From an uncultured Candidatus Competibacteraceae bacterium (GTDB lineage Bacteria; Pseudomonadota; Gammaproteobacteria; Competibacterales; Competibacteraceae): DNA of 17,066 nucleotides. The translations under genes and the position numbers were made by a program. A model generated the notes under the pieces. It did no database searches. It had not been told where the DNA came from and was given only the letters and a program-made list of their open reading frames with translations. Within the stretch, counting starts at the first letter, position 1, and each line of letters begins with the position of its first letter. The stretch lies in assembly GCA_937872125.1 (NCBI GenBank), contig CALMNY010000493.1:1-17066 (forward strand), in the 5' to 3' direction. Below are positions 7,893 through 15,637 of the stretch, one piece after another.

Positions 7893-7937
7893 AGTTTACC
7901 TAACCCTTACGCTTCCTGGCCTAATTTGGTGCTCCCC

Positions 7938-9395
7938 ATGCTGATCTTCGACCAGTCCCGTCCCGGTCGCCGGGCGGTTATTCCCGCCGCCGCACCCGAC
8001 AACGCCCTGTCCGATATTCCCGCATCGCTGCGCCGCCGCCGCGCCGCGCCTTTGCCGGAAGTGTCCGAGCTTCAGGCGGTGCGCCACTACACCCGGCTGT
8101 CGCAAAAGAATTTTTCCATTGACACCCATTTCTACCCGCTGGGTTCCTGCACGATGAAGTACAACCCACGGGTTTGTCACCGGCTGGCCTCGCTGCCCGC
8201 GTTTCTCGCTCGCCACCCGCTGGCGCCGGAACACATCAGCCAGGGCTTTCTCGCCAGCCTGTACGAGTTGCAGGACATGCTGCGGGAAGTGACGGGGATG
8301 CAAGCCGTGTCGCTGACGCCGATGGCCGGGGCGCAGGGTGAATTCGCCGGGATGGCGATGATTCGCGCCTATCACGTCGCTCACGACGACCACGCCCGCC
8401 GCGAAGTTCTCGTGCCCGACGCCGCCCATGGCACCAATCCCGCCACCGCCATCATGTGCGGGTTCACAGTCCGGGAAATTCCCACCGACGCCCACGGCGA
8501 CGTGGACCTCGCCGCCCTGCGCCAGGCAGTCGGGCCGCAAACCGCCGGGCTGATGCTGACCAATCCCTCGACCCTGGGCGTGTTCGAGCGGAACATCACC
8601 GAAATCGCCGCCATCGTCCACGCCGCCGGCGGGTTGCTCTACTACGACGGAGCCAATCTCAACGCCATTCTTGGCAAGGCGCGGCCCGGCGATATGGGCT
8701 TCGACGTGATGCACATGAACCTGCACAAGACCTTCGCCACGCCGCACGGCGGCGGTGGCCCGGGCGCCGGCCCGGTGGCGGCCAACGCCCGGCTGGAGCC
8801 GTTCCTGCCGATTCCCGTTGTTGGCAAGGACGGCGACCACTACCGCTGGCTGAGCGAGGCCGACCGGCCTCAGAGCATCGGTCGCTTGTCGGCGTTCATG
8901 GGCAACGCCGGGGTGCTGCTGCGCGCCTGGGTTTACGCCCGGATGCTGGGTCGCGCCGGCATGGGCCGGGTCGCCGAATACTCGGCCCTGAACGCTAATT
9001 ATCTGCTGGCGGAACTGGCGAAGGCCGGCTTCGATCCCGCCTTCCCGCAGCGCCGGGCCAGCCACGAATTCATCATCACCCTCAAGCGCCAGGCCAAAAC
9101 GCTTGGAGTGACAGCGATGGATTTCGCCAAGCGGTTGCTCGACCTCGGCTTTCATGCCCCGACCACCTATTTTCCGATGCTGGTGCCGGAATGCCTGCTG
9201 ATCGAGCCGACCGAAACCGAGTGCAAGGAGGAGCTGGACGCCTTCGTGGCGGCCATGGCGCAGATCCAGCGCGAAGCCGAAACCGATGCTGATTGGGTCA
9301 AAGGAGCGCCGCATCATCGCCCCATTCGGCGGCTGGACGAGGTGCGGGCTGCCCGCGATATGGATCTGGCCTGGCGGCCGACCGCCGGAGTCTGA
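7938..9395 (+). CDS. gcvPB: Glycine dehydrogenase (decarboxylating) subunit 2
   Basis: The 485-aa product from the ATG at 7938 ([13 protein letters not shown], the family's usual start) is the C-terminal, PLP-binding half of P-protein. A TTG at 7926 would add four residues. Key segments are [48 protein letters not shown] and the cofactor site [17 protein letters not shown], where Lys264 forms the Schiff base with PLP. It must pair with GcvPA for activity. The ribosome site ahead of the ATG is weak (TTGGTGCTCCCC). It is separated from gcvPA by tpx and hicBA, so the two subunits may not come from one transcript. dgkA begins 6 nt after its stop. Confidence 0.97.
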   Translation: MLIFDQSRPGRRAVIPAAAPDNALSDIPASLRRRRAAPLPEVSELQAVRHYTRLSQKNFSIDTHFYPLGSCTMKYNPRVCHRLASLPAFLARHPLAPEHISQGFLASLYELQDMLREVTGMQAVSLTPMAGAQGEFAGMAMIRAYHVAHDDHARREVLVPDAAHGTNPATAIMCGFTVREIPTDAHGDVDLAALRQAVGPQTAGLMLTNPSTLGVFERNITEIAAIVHAAGGLLYYDGANLNAILGKARPGDMGFDVMHMNLHKTFATPHGGGGPGAGPVAANARLEPFLPIPVVGKDGDHYRWLSEADRPQSIGRLSAFMGNAGVLLRAWVYARMLGRAGMGRVAEYSALNANYLLAELAKAGFDPAFPQRRASHEFIITLKRQAKTLGVTAMDFAKRLLDLGFHAPTTYFPMLVPECLLIEPTETECKEELDAFVAAMAQIQREAETDADWVKGAPHHRPIRRLDEVRAARDMDLAWRPTAGV

Positions 9396-9401
9396 CTCCC
9401 G

Positions 9402-9764
9402 ATGGGATTTCAACAGCACAAGGGCTGGCGCCGGCTGGTCAACGCCACCGGCTATTCCTGGGCGGGGCTGAGAGCGGCCTGGCGCAACGAGGAAGCGTTT
9501 CGGCAGGAGGCGCTGCTGTGCACCGCGCTCGCGCCGCTGGCCTTGTGGCTGGGCGACGGCGCGGTGGAGCGGGCGCTGCTGCTCGGCAGTCTGTTGCTGA
9601 TCGTGATCGTCGAGTTGCTCAACACCGGGATCGAGGCGGCCATTGATCGCATCGGCCCGGAACGCCACGAACTGTCGGGCCGGGCCAAGGACATCGGCTC
9701 GGCGGCCGTGTTCGTGGCGCTGCTCAACGCCGGCGTGGTGTGGCTGTTGATCCTGTTGGCCTGA
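9402..9764 (+). CDS. dgkA: Diacylglycerol kinase, small membrane type
   Basis: The 120-aa product matches E. coli DgkA (about 122 aa), which phosphorylates diacylglycerol to phosphatidic acid, recycling lipid released during membrane-derived oligosaccharide synthesis. After an amphipathic N-terminus there are three hydrophobic segments (about 37-52, 56-72 and 98-119), so it is an inner-membrane protein. The family signature ELLNTGIEAAIDRIGPERHELSGRAKDIGSAAV is present, with Glu71 as the likely catalytic base, Glu30/31 and Glu78 as metal ligands, Asn74 and Asp97. It begins 6 nt after gcvPB and probably shares its transcript; a GGAG about 11 nt upstream is the only ribosome site. No functional tie to glycine cleavage is known. 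Confidence 0.95.
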   Translation: MGFQQHKGWRRLVNATGYSWAGLRAAWRNEEAFRQEALLCTALAPLALWLGDGAVERALLLGSLLLIVIVELLNTGIEAAIDRIGPERHELSGRAKDIGSAAVFVALLNAGVVWLLILLA

Positions 9765-9809
9765 GGAATATTTTGCTCGGTATTGACCTGCACATCATGA
9801 GGAGCCCTC

Positions 9810-11054
9810 ATGGGCATCGACGAAAGACGGCGGCAAAAGAAGCTCGCCAAGAAAGCGGCGGAACGCAAGGCTCGGCAAGCGGAAAGGAAATCGTTGGTGA
9901 CGGGAGGTTCCGCGAAGCTGGCGGCCCAGTTTCCCATTGGCGATTGCCTGGCGCCCATCGGCCTGTTTGAGGAGGGCATCGGCACTGTGGTGCTGACCCG
10001 CTTGCTGCCCGGCGGCGAGATCGCGGTGGCGGGCTTCCTGGTGGATACCTACTGCCTTGGGGCCAAGAACGCCCTGTATCGCGTGCTCTCCCTAGCGGAG
10101 TACGACTACTATCGAGGGCAGATCGAAGCGCAGACGCCCCTGGAGCGCATTCATCCCAGTTGCCTGCGCAAACTGGTCGAGGGGGCGGTCCGGTATGCGC
10201 GGGATCTCGGCTTTCCGCCGCACCCCGACTACGCCCGGGCCGCCCAGTTGTTTGGCGACATTGACGCCGCGGCCTGCCCGGTCCGCTATGTCTACGGCAA
10301 GGGTGGCCAGCCGTTTTATGTCAGCGGCCCCAACGAAAGCGCCGCGCAATCGCGCAAGATCATCGACACCCTGGCACGGCGGCTCGGCCCGGACGGCTTT
10401 CATTACATGACCGCGCTCGGTGGCCCCGAACCCAGTACCAGCACGCCGATGCTGGGTCAATCCGCTCAATTAATCAGCTACGAAATCAGCGACGAACCTC
10501 TGGGGGATACCGCCTACGACCGACTGCCCCAGTCGGTCAAGGATGAAATGGAACAGATCTATTACCTGCTGCGTCAAAAACCCAGGGAGACTATTTCCCA
10601 GTTGTTGCCGCTGATCGAGCGGCATCCCGAAGTGCCCCAACTTTATAACTACCTGCAATCGGCCTATCAATTGCTCCATGATCGGGAAAACGCCCAACGG
10701 ATTCTTGATGAGATGCTGGAGCGTTTCCCCGATTACCTGTTCGGCCGGATCGCTTATGCGCGGGATTGCCTGGAACGGGGTGATCTCGACAAGGTTGTGG
10801 AAATCTTCGAGGGCAAGTACGACCTCAAGCTGCTTTATCCCGACCGTGAGCGCTTTCACATTTCGGAGGTGTTGAATTTTGACTACATCATGGCCTGGTA
10901 CTTCCATGCCAAAGGGGATCACGACCGCGCCGAGATGTACTACAAGGTTCTCAAGCAAATTGATCCCGAACATGAAGCAACCCGGGCCACCGACCGGTTG
11001 CTCCATCCCTCGCCCATCGCAGCCTGGCTGCGCAAGCTGGCGCAAAAAAGCTGA
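9810..11054 (+). CDS. Uncharacterised protein: basic N-terminus, conserved-looking core, TPR-like C-terminus
   Basis: I do not recognise a named family. The 414-aa product has a very basic N-terminal helix (residues 5-28, rich in Arg, Lys, Ala), which could bind nucleic acid or ribosomes. A globular region (about 40-225) includes GIGTVVLTRLLPGGEIAVAG followed by FLVDTYCLGAKNALYRV. The C-terminal part (about 240-395) is helical with TPR-like spacing (IERHPEVPQLYNYLQSAYQL, FPDYLFGRIAYARDCLERGD, MAWYFHAKGDHDRAEMYYKV), suggesting protein binding. There is no signal peptide or membrane segment. The ATG at 9810 has AGGAG 5 nt upstream. It lies 45 nt after dgkA, probably on the same transcript, and ends 5 nt from the converging bioD gene. 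The function is unknown. Confidence 0.9.
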   Translation: MGIDERRRQKKLAKKAAERKARQAERKSLVTGGSAKLAAQFPIGDCLAPIGLFEEGIGTVVLTRLLPGGEIAVAGFLVDTYCLGAKNALYRVLSLAEYDYYRGQIEAQTPLERIHPSCLRKLVEGAVRYARDLGFPPHPDYARAAQLFGDIDAAACPVRYVYGKGGQPFYVSGPNESAAQSRKIIDTLARRLGPDGFHYMTALGGPEPSTSTPMLGQSAQLISYEISDEPLGDTAYDRLPQSVKDEMEQIYYLLRQKPRETISQLLPLIERHPEVPQLYNYLQSAYQLLHDRENAQRILDEMLERFPDYLFGRIAYARDCLERGDLDKVVEIFEGKYDLKLLYPDRERFHISEVLNFDYIMAWYFHAKGDHDRAEMYYKVLKQIDPEHEATRATDRLLHPSPIAAWLRKLAQKS

Positions 11055-11059
11055 AGGTA

Positions 11060-11740
11060 TTACGTGGTTTCCGGCCAACCAGCCAACTGCTCCAGACGCA
11101 ACCCCGGCGCGGCCTGATCGGGGCGCGCGCCGTAGGGAACCACGCCCAGCAGCGGGGCGTTCAGACGAGTTTGCAGGGTTTCCAGATTGGCCTCGAAGCG
11201 GGCCATGGCGGGATCAATCCGGTTGGCAACCCAGCCGGCCAAGGTCAAACCCCGGTTGCTAATCGCCTCGGCGGTGAGCAGGGCGTGATTGAGACAGCCC
11301 AGCCGCATCCCCATCACCAGCACCACCGGCGCGGCCAGGCGTTGCGCCAAATCCGCCGTGTCGGTGCGCGCGTCGAGCGGTACCCGAAAGCCGCCCACAC
11401 CTTCCACCCAGACCACGTCCGCCAGTGGCCGCAACCGCTCGAAGGCTTGGCGAATCACCTCGATAGCGATGGGCCGGCCCGCTTCGGCGGCAGCGATGTG
11501 GGGCGCGATGGGCGGGACGTATAAATACGGATTGACCCATTCCAGCGGCGGCTGCACCGAACTGGCCGCGAGCAACTGCACGACATCGTCATTGCGCCCG
11601 TCGTCCTCGACCCCTGCCGCGATGGGTTTCATGCCGACGGCGGTCAATCCCAACCGGCGCGTGGCGTGCAACAGGGCGCAGGTCACCAAGGTCTTGCCCA
11701 CCCCGGTATCGGTGCCGGTGACGAAAAAGGCGCGGTTCAT
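11060..11740 (-). CDS. bioD: Dethiobiotin synthetase
   Basis: The 226-aa product carries out ATP-dependent ureido-ring closure of 7,8-diaminopelargonic acid with CO2, the step before biotin synthase. The N-terminal FFVTGTDTGVGKT holds the P-loop with Lys16. KPIAAGVEDDGRNDD, VNPYLYVPPIAPH, VWVEGVGGFRVPLD and WVANRID follow in the family order. The ATG at 11740 overlaps the bioC stop (TCAT, 11737-11740), which argues for translational coupling and against the GTG at 11761. It is the last gene of the bio cluster; its stop is 5 nt from the converging TPR-protein gene, and no terminator hairpin is visible between them. Confidence 0.96.
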   Translation of the reverse strand: MNRAFFVTGTDTGVGKTLVTCALLHATRRLGLTAVGMKPIAAGVEDDGRNDDVVQLLAASSVQPPLEWVNPYLYVPPIAPHIAAAEAGRPIAIEVIRQAFERLRPLADVVWVEGVGGFRVPLDARTDTADLAQRLAAPVVLVMGMRLGCLNHALLTAEAISNRGLTLAGWVANRIDPAMARFEANLETLQTRLNAPLLGVVPYGARPDQAAPGLRLEQLAGWPETT

Positions 11741-12552
11741 GGTCGCGTGGCGATCAGCCACACCCCGTCATAGGTCAATGGCAGTCCCGCCGCTTCCCGC
11801 AACTGTTCGTAGCGAGCATTGATCGCCTGCCACGCGCTGCGCCCGAGGGGCGTCGGGCGACGCTGCTCGACTTCACGGGCGCCCACCGCCTTGACGCTGC
11901 GCAACGCGCTGCGCGCATCGGGATAATGACGGCGCACGGCACGACGTTCCCAGACCCTCACCTGCCAGCCAGCGGCCCGGCCATCGGTCAGCCAGCGTTC
12001 TGGCGGCGGCACGGCCAGCACGTGGCTGTAGGCATCGGTCCCGGCGAAGGCATGGCGCAGTTCGGGAAAGTTGTCCGCGCCGAGCGTGGCGACCGCCAGC
12101 CACCCCCCCGGTTCAAGGACCCGCGCGGCCTCAGCCAGACAGCGGCGTGGATCGTTCCATTGCCAGGTCAGATTCGACCAGTAGCCGCCGAAACGGTGGT
12201 CCCCGAAGGGCAAGGCTTCGATGTCGGCGCAAATCACCTTGGCGCCGGGATGTTGCCTGCGCGCCACCGCCAGCATCGCAGGCGCGAAGTCGAGCAGGAC
12301 AAGTTCAGCCCGGGGCCAGCGTTGCGCCAGCCAGCGCGCGCTGTAGCCGGTGCCGCAGCCGGCATCCAGCATGGCATCGGGGTCCGCAGCCAGGTCGGTT
12401 TGCCGCAAATAGGCAGCCAGTTGATCGGACATCTCGCGCTGCACGTCGGCCGCCGTGTCGTAACCGGTCGCGGCCTGATCGAAGGCTTGGCGAATGCGCT
12501 GCTTGGCCGGCAGCGCGGCGGACAGATCAAGCCCGCTGATCGGCGCAGTCAT
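11737..12552 (-). CDS. bioC: Malonyl-ACP O-methyltransferase
   Basis: The 271-aa SAM-dependent methyltransferase caps malonyl-ACP as a methyl ester so that fatty acid synthesis can build the pimeloyl chain. SAM motif I is at residues 62-70 (LDAGCGTGY). The N-terminal QRIRQAFDQAATGYDTAADVQ, VICADIEALPF, and WSNLTWQWNDP are typical of BioC. The ATG at 12552 lies 26 nt inside the 3' end of bioF in another frame; a TTG at 12576 is possible but less likely. It sits between bioF and bioD, overlapping both, which implies tight co-expression. BioC needs a partner esterase such as BioH to remove the methyl group later, and none is encoded here. Confidence 0.95.
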   Translation of the reverse strand: MTAPISGLDLSAALPAKQRIRQAFDQAATGYDTAADVQREMSDQLAAYLRQTDLAADPDAMLDAGCGTGYSARWLAQRWPRAELVLLDFAPAMLAVARRQHPGAKVICADIEALPFGDHRFGGYWSNLTWQWNDPRRCLAEAARVLEPGGWLAVATLGADNFPELRHAFAGTDAYSHVLAVPPPERWLTDGRAAGWQVRVWERRAVRRHYPDARSALRSVKAVGAREVEQRRPTPLGRSAWQAINARYEQLREAAGLPLTYDGVWLIATRP

Positions 12553-13693
12553 GGAGAGCCGCGATGAGGTCGTCAATTTGGGATTCGCGATGCGCCGCCG
12601 ACAGGGAAATCCGCAGCCGGGCCGTGCCCGTCGGCACGGTGGGCGGCCGAATGGCCGGAACCCACAACCCGCGTGCGAACAGCCGTTCGGCCAGGCGCAC
12701 AGCGGCCTCGTTCCCGCCGATCAGCAACGGTTGAATCGCGGTTGGCGAGGGCAACAAGCGCCATGGCAGACCGCTGAGACCATCCCGCAACCGCAGGATC
12801 AGGCGCTGCAAATACGCGCGCCGCTCGTCGCCCGCCGCGATCAGTTCCAGACTGGCCAGCAGCGCGGCGGCCAGGATCGGGCTGGAGGCGGTGGTGAAAA
12901 TGTACGACCGCGCCCGCTGCATCAGCCACTCGATCACCCGCCGGTCACCGGCGACGAACGCCCCCGACACGCCAGCGGCTTTGCCCAGCGTCCCCATCAG
13001 GAGCAACCGGGGTGACGGCGGCAGATCGAAATGGGCGAGGCTGCCCCGTCCGCCGGGACCGAGCACGCCGAACCCGTGGGCGTCGTCCACCACCAGCCAG
13101 GCGTCGAAACGCTCGGCCAGATCGAACAGCGCCGGCAATGGCGCCAGATCGCCGTCCATGCTGAACACCGCGTCGGTGAGAATCAGCTTGCGACGGGCCT
13201 GACTCTGTTCCAGCCGGCGGGCCAGTGCGTCCACATCGCCATGCGGGTAGCGCACGTGCTCGGCGCGGGCCAGCAGGGCGGCGTCGATCAGCGAGGCGTG
13301 ATTCAGCTTGTCGGCGAAAATGGCGTCGTCGCGCCCGACCAGCGTGGGGGCGACGGCCAGATTCGCCATATAGCCGGTGGTGAAGTACAGCGCCCGCTCC
13401 CGCCCGACGAACGCCGCGAGTTGCTCTTCCAATTCCGCGTGCGGTCGCAGGTGGCCGCTGACCGCGTGCGAAGCGCCGCTGCCGACACCCCAGCGGCTGG
13501 CGGCTTCTCGCGCCGCCGCGACGAGGGCCGGATGATTGGCCAGACCGAGGTAATCGTTGCTGCAAAAGGCGACGACGCGCCGACCTTCGATCACCGCTTC
13601 CGGGCCGCAGGGCGCGTCCAGCGTCCGGCGGCGACGCAGCAGACCATCAGCAGCCAGTTGGGCCAGGCCCGTTTCCAGTTCGTCCCAGATCAT
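12527..13693 (-). CDS. bioF: 8-amino-7-oxononanoate synthase
   Basis: The 388-aa PLP enzyme condenses pimeloyl-ACP (or -CoA) with L-alanine to give KAPA, the first biotin ring precursor. Visible motifs are [70 protein letters not shown] and the cofactor lysine in [15 protein letters not shown] (Lys238). Length fits E. coli BioF (384). The ATG at 13693 fits the family start ([10 protein letters not shown]). The purine-rich AAGGGAAGCAGGGGAT directly precedes it and also forms the whole 16-nt gap to the upstream toxin gene, so bioF is probably read on the same mRNA as the toxin-antitoxin pair. The stop overlaps the bioC start region. Confidence 0.96.
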   Translation of the reverse strand: MIWDELETGLAQLAADGLLRRRRTLDAPCGPEAVIEGRRVVAFCSNDYLGLANHPALVAAAREAASRWGVGSGASHAVSGHLRPHAELEEQLAAFVGRERALYFTTGYMANLAVAPTLVGRDDAIFADKLNHASLIDAALLARAEHVRYPHGDVDALARRLEQSQARRKLILTDAVFSMDGDLAPLPALFDLAERFDAWLVVDDAHGFGVLGPGGRGSLAHFDLPPSPRLLLMGTLGKAAGVSGAFVAGDRRVIEWLMQRARSYIFTTASSPILAAALLASLELIAAGDERRAYLQRLILRLRDGLSGLPWRLLPSPTAIQPLLIGGNEAAVRLAERLFARGLWVPAIRPPTVPTGTARLRISLSAAHRESQIDDLIAALHDCADQRA

Positions 13694-13709
13694 ATCCCCT
13701 GCTTCCCTT

Positions 13710-13988
13710 TCAGTTCTCCAGCCGCTTGAGATCACGATAAAAGTTCTCGTGAGGGCCGACCATCAGCAGTTTGACGGTGTCCTCGGCAAGGAGACGGTAG
13801 GCCAGCAGGCTCATCTGATTACCCAGCCGAAATTTGTAGACCTGGATTCCAGCCAGATCACCGACCTTGACTTCACCGAGGCCGGGGTTGCCGGCGATGG
13901 CGCTTACGGCGTCATCCAGGTCAGCCTTTTGCCGCGGGTGCAGCTTCTTGACCGCACGTTCGAAAGTCGGGGTGACGAGGAGACGCAT
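13710..13988 (-). CDS. RelE/ParE-family toxin
   Basis: The 92-aa product fits the RelE/ParE fold: an N-terminal strand (MRLLVTPTFERAVKKL), two helices, then VYKFRLGNQMSLLAYRLLAE and a C-terminal GPHENFYRDLKRLE. The His80, Tyr84 and Arg85 region resembles the GxHxxxY ending seen in RelE/YafQ-type ribosome-dependent mRNases, though ParE-like gyrase toxins cannot be excluded from sequence alone. The ATG at 13988 overlaps the antitoxin stop by one base (TGATG), so translation is coupled. It sits inside the biotin operon, between bioA and bioF, and ends 16 nt before bioF. The frame is intact and the toxin looks functional. Confidence 0.88.
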   Translation of the reverse strand: MRLLVTPTFERAVKKLHPRQKADLDDAVSAIAGNPGLGEVKVGDLAGIQVYKFRLGNQMSLLAYRLLAEDTVKLLMVGPHENFYRDLKRLEN

Positions 13989-14197
13989 CAGCCGAACCGG
14001 TATTCGCCGACAGGATCTTCCTGATCGGCGATCAGGATGTCACGAATCACGGAAAAAGGCAGATCCGGGTTTTCCTCGGCGATCTTGCCAATTTGCGACC
14101 AGTATTCGATCTGCTTGGGCACCGAGCGGTGCTGAATGGCGGCGTAGCGCCGGGCCTGATCAACCAGCGTTTCGGGCAATTTGACATTGATGGACAT
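13988..14197 (-). CDS. ParD-like antitoxin of the RelE/ParE-type module
   Basis: The 69-aa product begins MSINVKLPETLVDQARRYAA, typical of the ribbon-helix-helix or ParD-like antitoxin N-terminus that binds DNA. It continues RSVPKQIEYWSQIGKIAEENP, a segment common in ParD-like antitoxins, and has an acidic C-terminus (LIADQEDPVGEYRFG) likely to wrap the toxin. The ribosome site is excellent: AGGAGG 5 nt upstream of the ATG at 14197. A TATGAT -10 candidate lies at 14221-14226 on the same strand. It precedes the toxin, the usual order, and presumably represses its own promoter. The bioA stop is 105 nt upstream. Confidence 0.87.
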   Translation of the reverse strand: MSINVKLPETLVDQARRYAAIQHRSVPKQIEYWSQIGKIAEENPDLPFSVIRDILIADQEDPVGEYRFG

Positions 14198-14214
14198 CGC
14201 GACCTCCTGTGAAC

Positions 14215-14295
14215 GGGTTCATCATAAATTCTCAGGTTCCAAAAAGGAACCCAGCCTGTTCGGTCCCTGCGTTTTTGCGGTCGCTCGTCGGGTTC
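14215..14295 (-). promoter_or_regulatory. Antitoxin promoter region with GGTTC half-site cluster
   Basis: On the minus strand, TATGAT (14221-14226; five of six bases match the -10 consensus) lies about 24 nt ahead of the antitoxin start. No good -35 is visible at 17 nt. GGTTCC (14235-14240) and GGAACC (14246-14251) form a perfect 6-bp inverted repeat with an AAAAA loop just upstream of it. Further GGGTTC copies are at 14215-14220 and 14290-14295. This fits an operator for the DNA-binding antitoxin overlapping its own promoter. The repeats are seen; the role is inferred. Confidence 0.45.
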
Positions 14296-14302
14296 TCTGC
14301 GA

Positions 14303-15625
14303 TCATGCCAGCGCCGCGTCCAGCGCCGCGACCGCCCGTTCGGCCAGCAGGGCGGCTTCGGCGTCGTCGAGAATGTAGGGCGGCATGAAATAGAGCGTGG
14401 TTCCCAGCGGGCGCAGCAGGATTTCGCGTTGCAGCGCCGCGCGGTAGAAGCGCGGGCGGAAATCGGGATCGTCGGTATCAATGTCCACCGCCCAGATCAT
14501 GCCGCGATGACGGAAATGCCGCGCCTGGGGATGATTCGCCAGCGGCGCCAGCAAGGCGGTGAAGTGCTCGGCGAAGCGCCGGTTGCGGGCCAGCACATCA
14601 TCCTCGGCGAAGATGTCCAGAGTCGCCAGCGCGGCGCGGCAGGCCAGCGGGTTGCCGGTGTAGGAATGGGAATGGAGAAAGCCGCGCGTTACGGCGTCGT
14701 CGTAGAAAGCGGCAAACACGTCATCCGTGGTCAGCACTGCCGACAGCGGCAGATAACCGCCGGTCAGGCCCTTGGACAGGCAGAGAAAGTCGGGGCGGAC
14801 GCCGGCCTGTTCGTGGGCGAACAGCGTGCCGGTGCGCCCGAACCCGACCATGATTTCATCGGCGATCAGATGGACTTGATAGCGGTCGCACAGATTGCGG
14901 GCCAGCCGCAAATACGCCGGGTCGTGCATCGCCATCCCGGTCGCGCCCTGCACCAGCGGCTCGACGATCAGGGCGGCGATGGAATCATGGCGCGCGGCCA
15001 GCGTCGCTTCCAGCGCGGTCGCGGCGCGTTGGGCCACCTCGGCGGCGGATTCTCCCGGTTCCGCCTGGCGCGCGTCCGGCGAGGACACGGTGATGGCTTG
15101 CCGCAGCAGGGGCGCGTAGACCTCCTTGTACAGCGCGACATCGCTCACCCCCAGCGTGCCCAGCGTTTCGCCGTGATAGCTGCCGGCCAGACAGAGAAAA
15201 TGGTTCTTGTCGGGCTGGCCGTGATTGCGCCAAAAGTGAAACGACATCTTGAGGGCGATTTCCACCGCCGAGGAGCCATCCGAGGCATAGAAGCAATGGC
15301 CCAGCGCGCCCCCGGTCAGGGCCGAGAGCCGCTCCGACAGTTCCACTACCGGCGCGTGGGTGAAGCCGGCCAGAATGACCTGTTCCAGCCGGTCGAGCTG
15401 ATCCTTGACGGCGGCATTGATGCGCGGGTGGGCATGGCCGAACAGATTGACCCACCACGAACTGATGGCGTCCAGATAGCGCCGACCCTCGAAATCGTAC
15501 AGCCACGCGCCCTGACCCCGCGCCACCGGAACCAGCGGCAAGACGCCGCTGGCGTGGAGCTTCATCTGGGTGCAGGGATGCCAAACGGCCTTCAGACTGC
15601 GGTCGAGCCAGTCGCGGTTGCTCAT
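14303..15625 (-). CDS. bioA: Adenosylmethionine-8-amino-7-oxononanoate aminotransferase
   Basis: The 440-aa class-III aminotransferase converts KAPA to 7,8-diaminopelargonic acid, using SAM as amino donor. Hallmarks are WHPCTQMK near the N-terminus, YLDAISSWWVNLFGHAHPRIN, YASDGSSAVEIALKMS, GSYHGETLGTLGVS, LIADEIMVGFGRTGTLFA with Asp256, and the PLP lysine in CLSKGLTGGYLPLSAV (Lys285). The C-terminal LRPLGTTLYFMPPYIL is also typical. It starts 12 nt after bioB with little ribosome site, so it probably depends on coupling. The next biotin gene downstream, bioF, is 609 nt away because a toxin-antitoxin pair lies between them. Confidence 0.97.
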   Translation of the reverse strand: MSNRDWLDRSLKAVWHPCTQMKLHASGVLPLVPVARGQGAWLYDFEGRRYLDAISSWWVNLFGHAHPRINAAVKDQLDRLEQVILAGFTHAPVVELSERLSALTGGALGHCFYASDGSSAVEIALKMSFHFWRNHGQPDKNHFLCLAGSYHGETLGTLGVSDVALYKEVYAPLLRQAITVSSPDARQAEPGESAAEVAQRAATALEATLAARHDSIAALIVEPLVQGATGMAMHDPAYLRLARNLCDRYQVHLIADEIMVGFGRTGTLFAHEQAGVRPDFLCLSKGLTGGYLPLSAVLTTDDVFAAFYDDAVTRGFLHSHSYTGNPLACRAALATLDIFAEDDVLARNRRFAEHFTALLAPLANHPQARHFRHRGMIWAVDIDTDDPDFRPRFYRAALQREILLRPLGTTLYFMPPYILDDAEAALLAERAVAALDAALA

Positions 15626-15637
15626 GGGCGGATTTGC

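Noticed and set aside
7896..9668. Open frame of 590 codons on the minus strand opposite gcvPB and dgkA
   Set aside because: It runs antisense to two clear genes, with low-complexity Gly/Gln/Arg-rich translation and no family resemblance.
9784..9789. TTGACC as a -35 box for the TPR-protein gene
   Set aside because: It is only about 20 nt before the start codon, too close for a -10 and a leader.
11741..11761. Extended bioD start at the GTG at 11761
   Set aside because: The ATG at 11740 overlaps the bioC stop and gives the standard BioD N-terminus; the extension adds seven unconserved residues.
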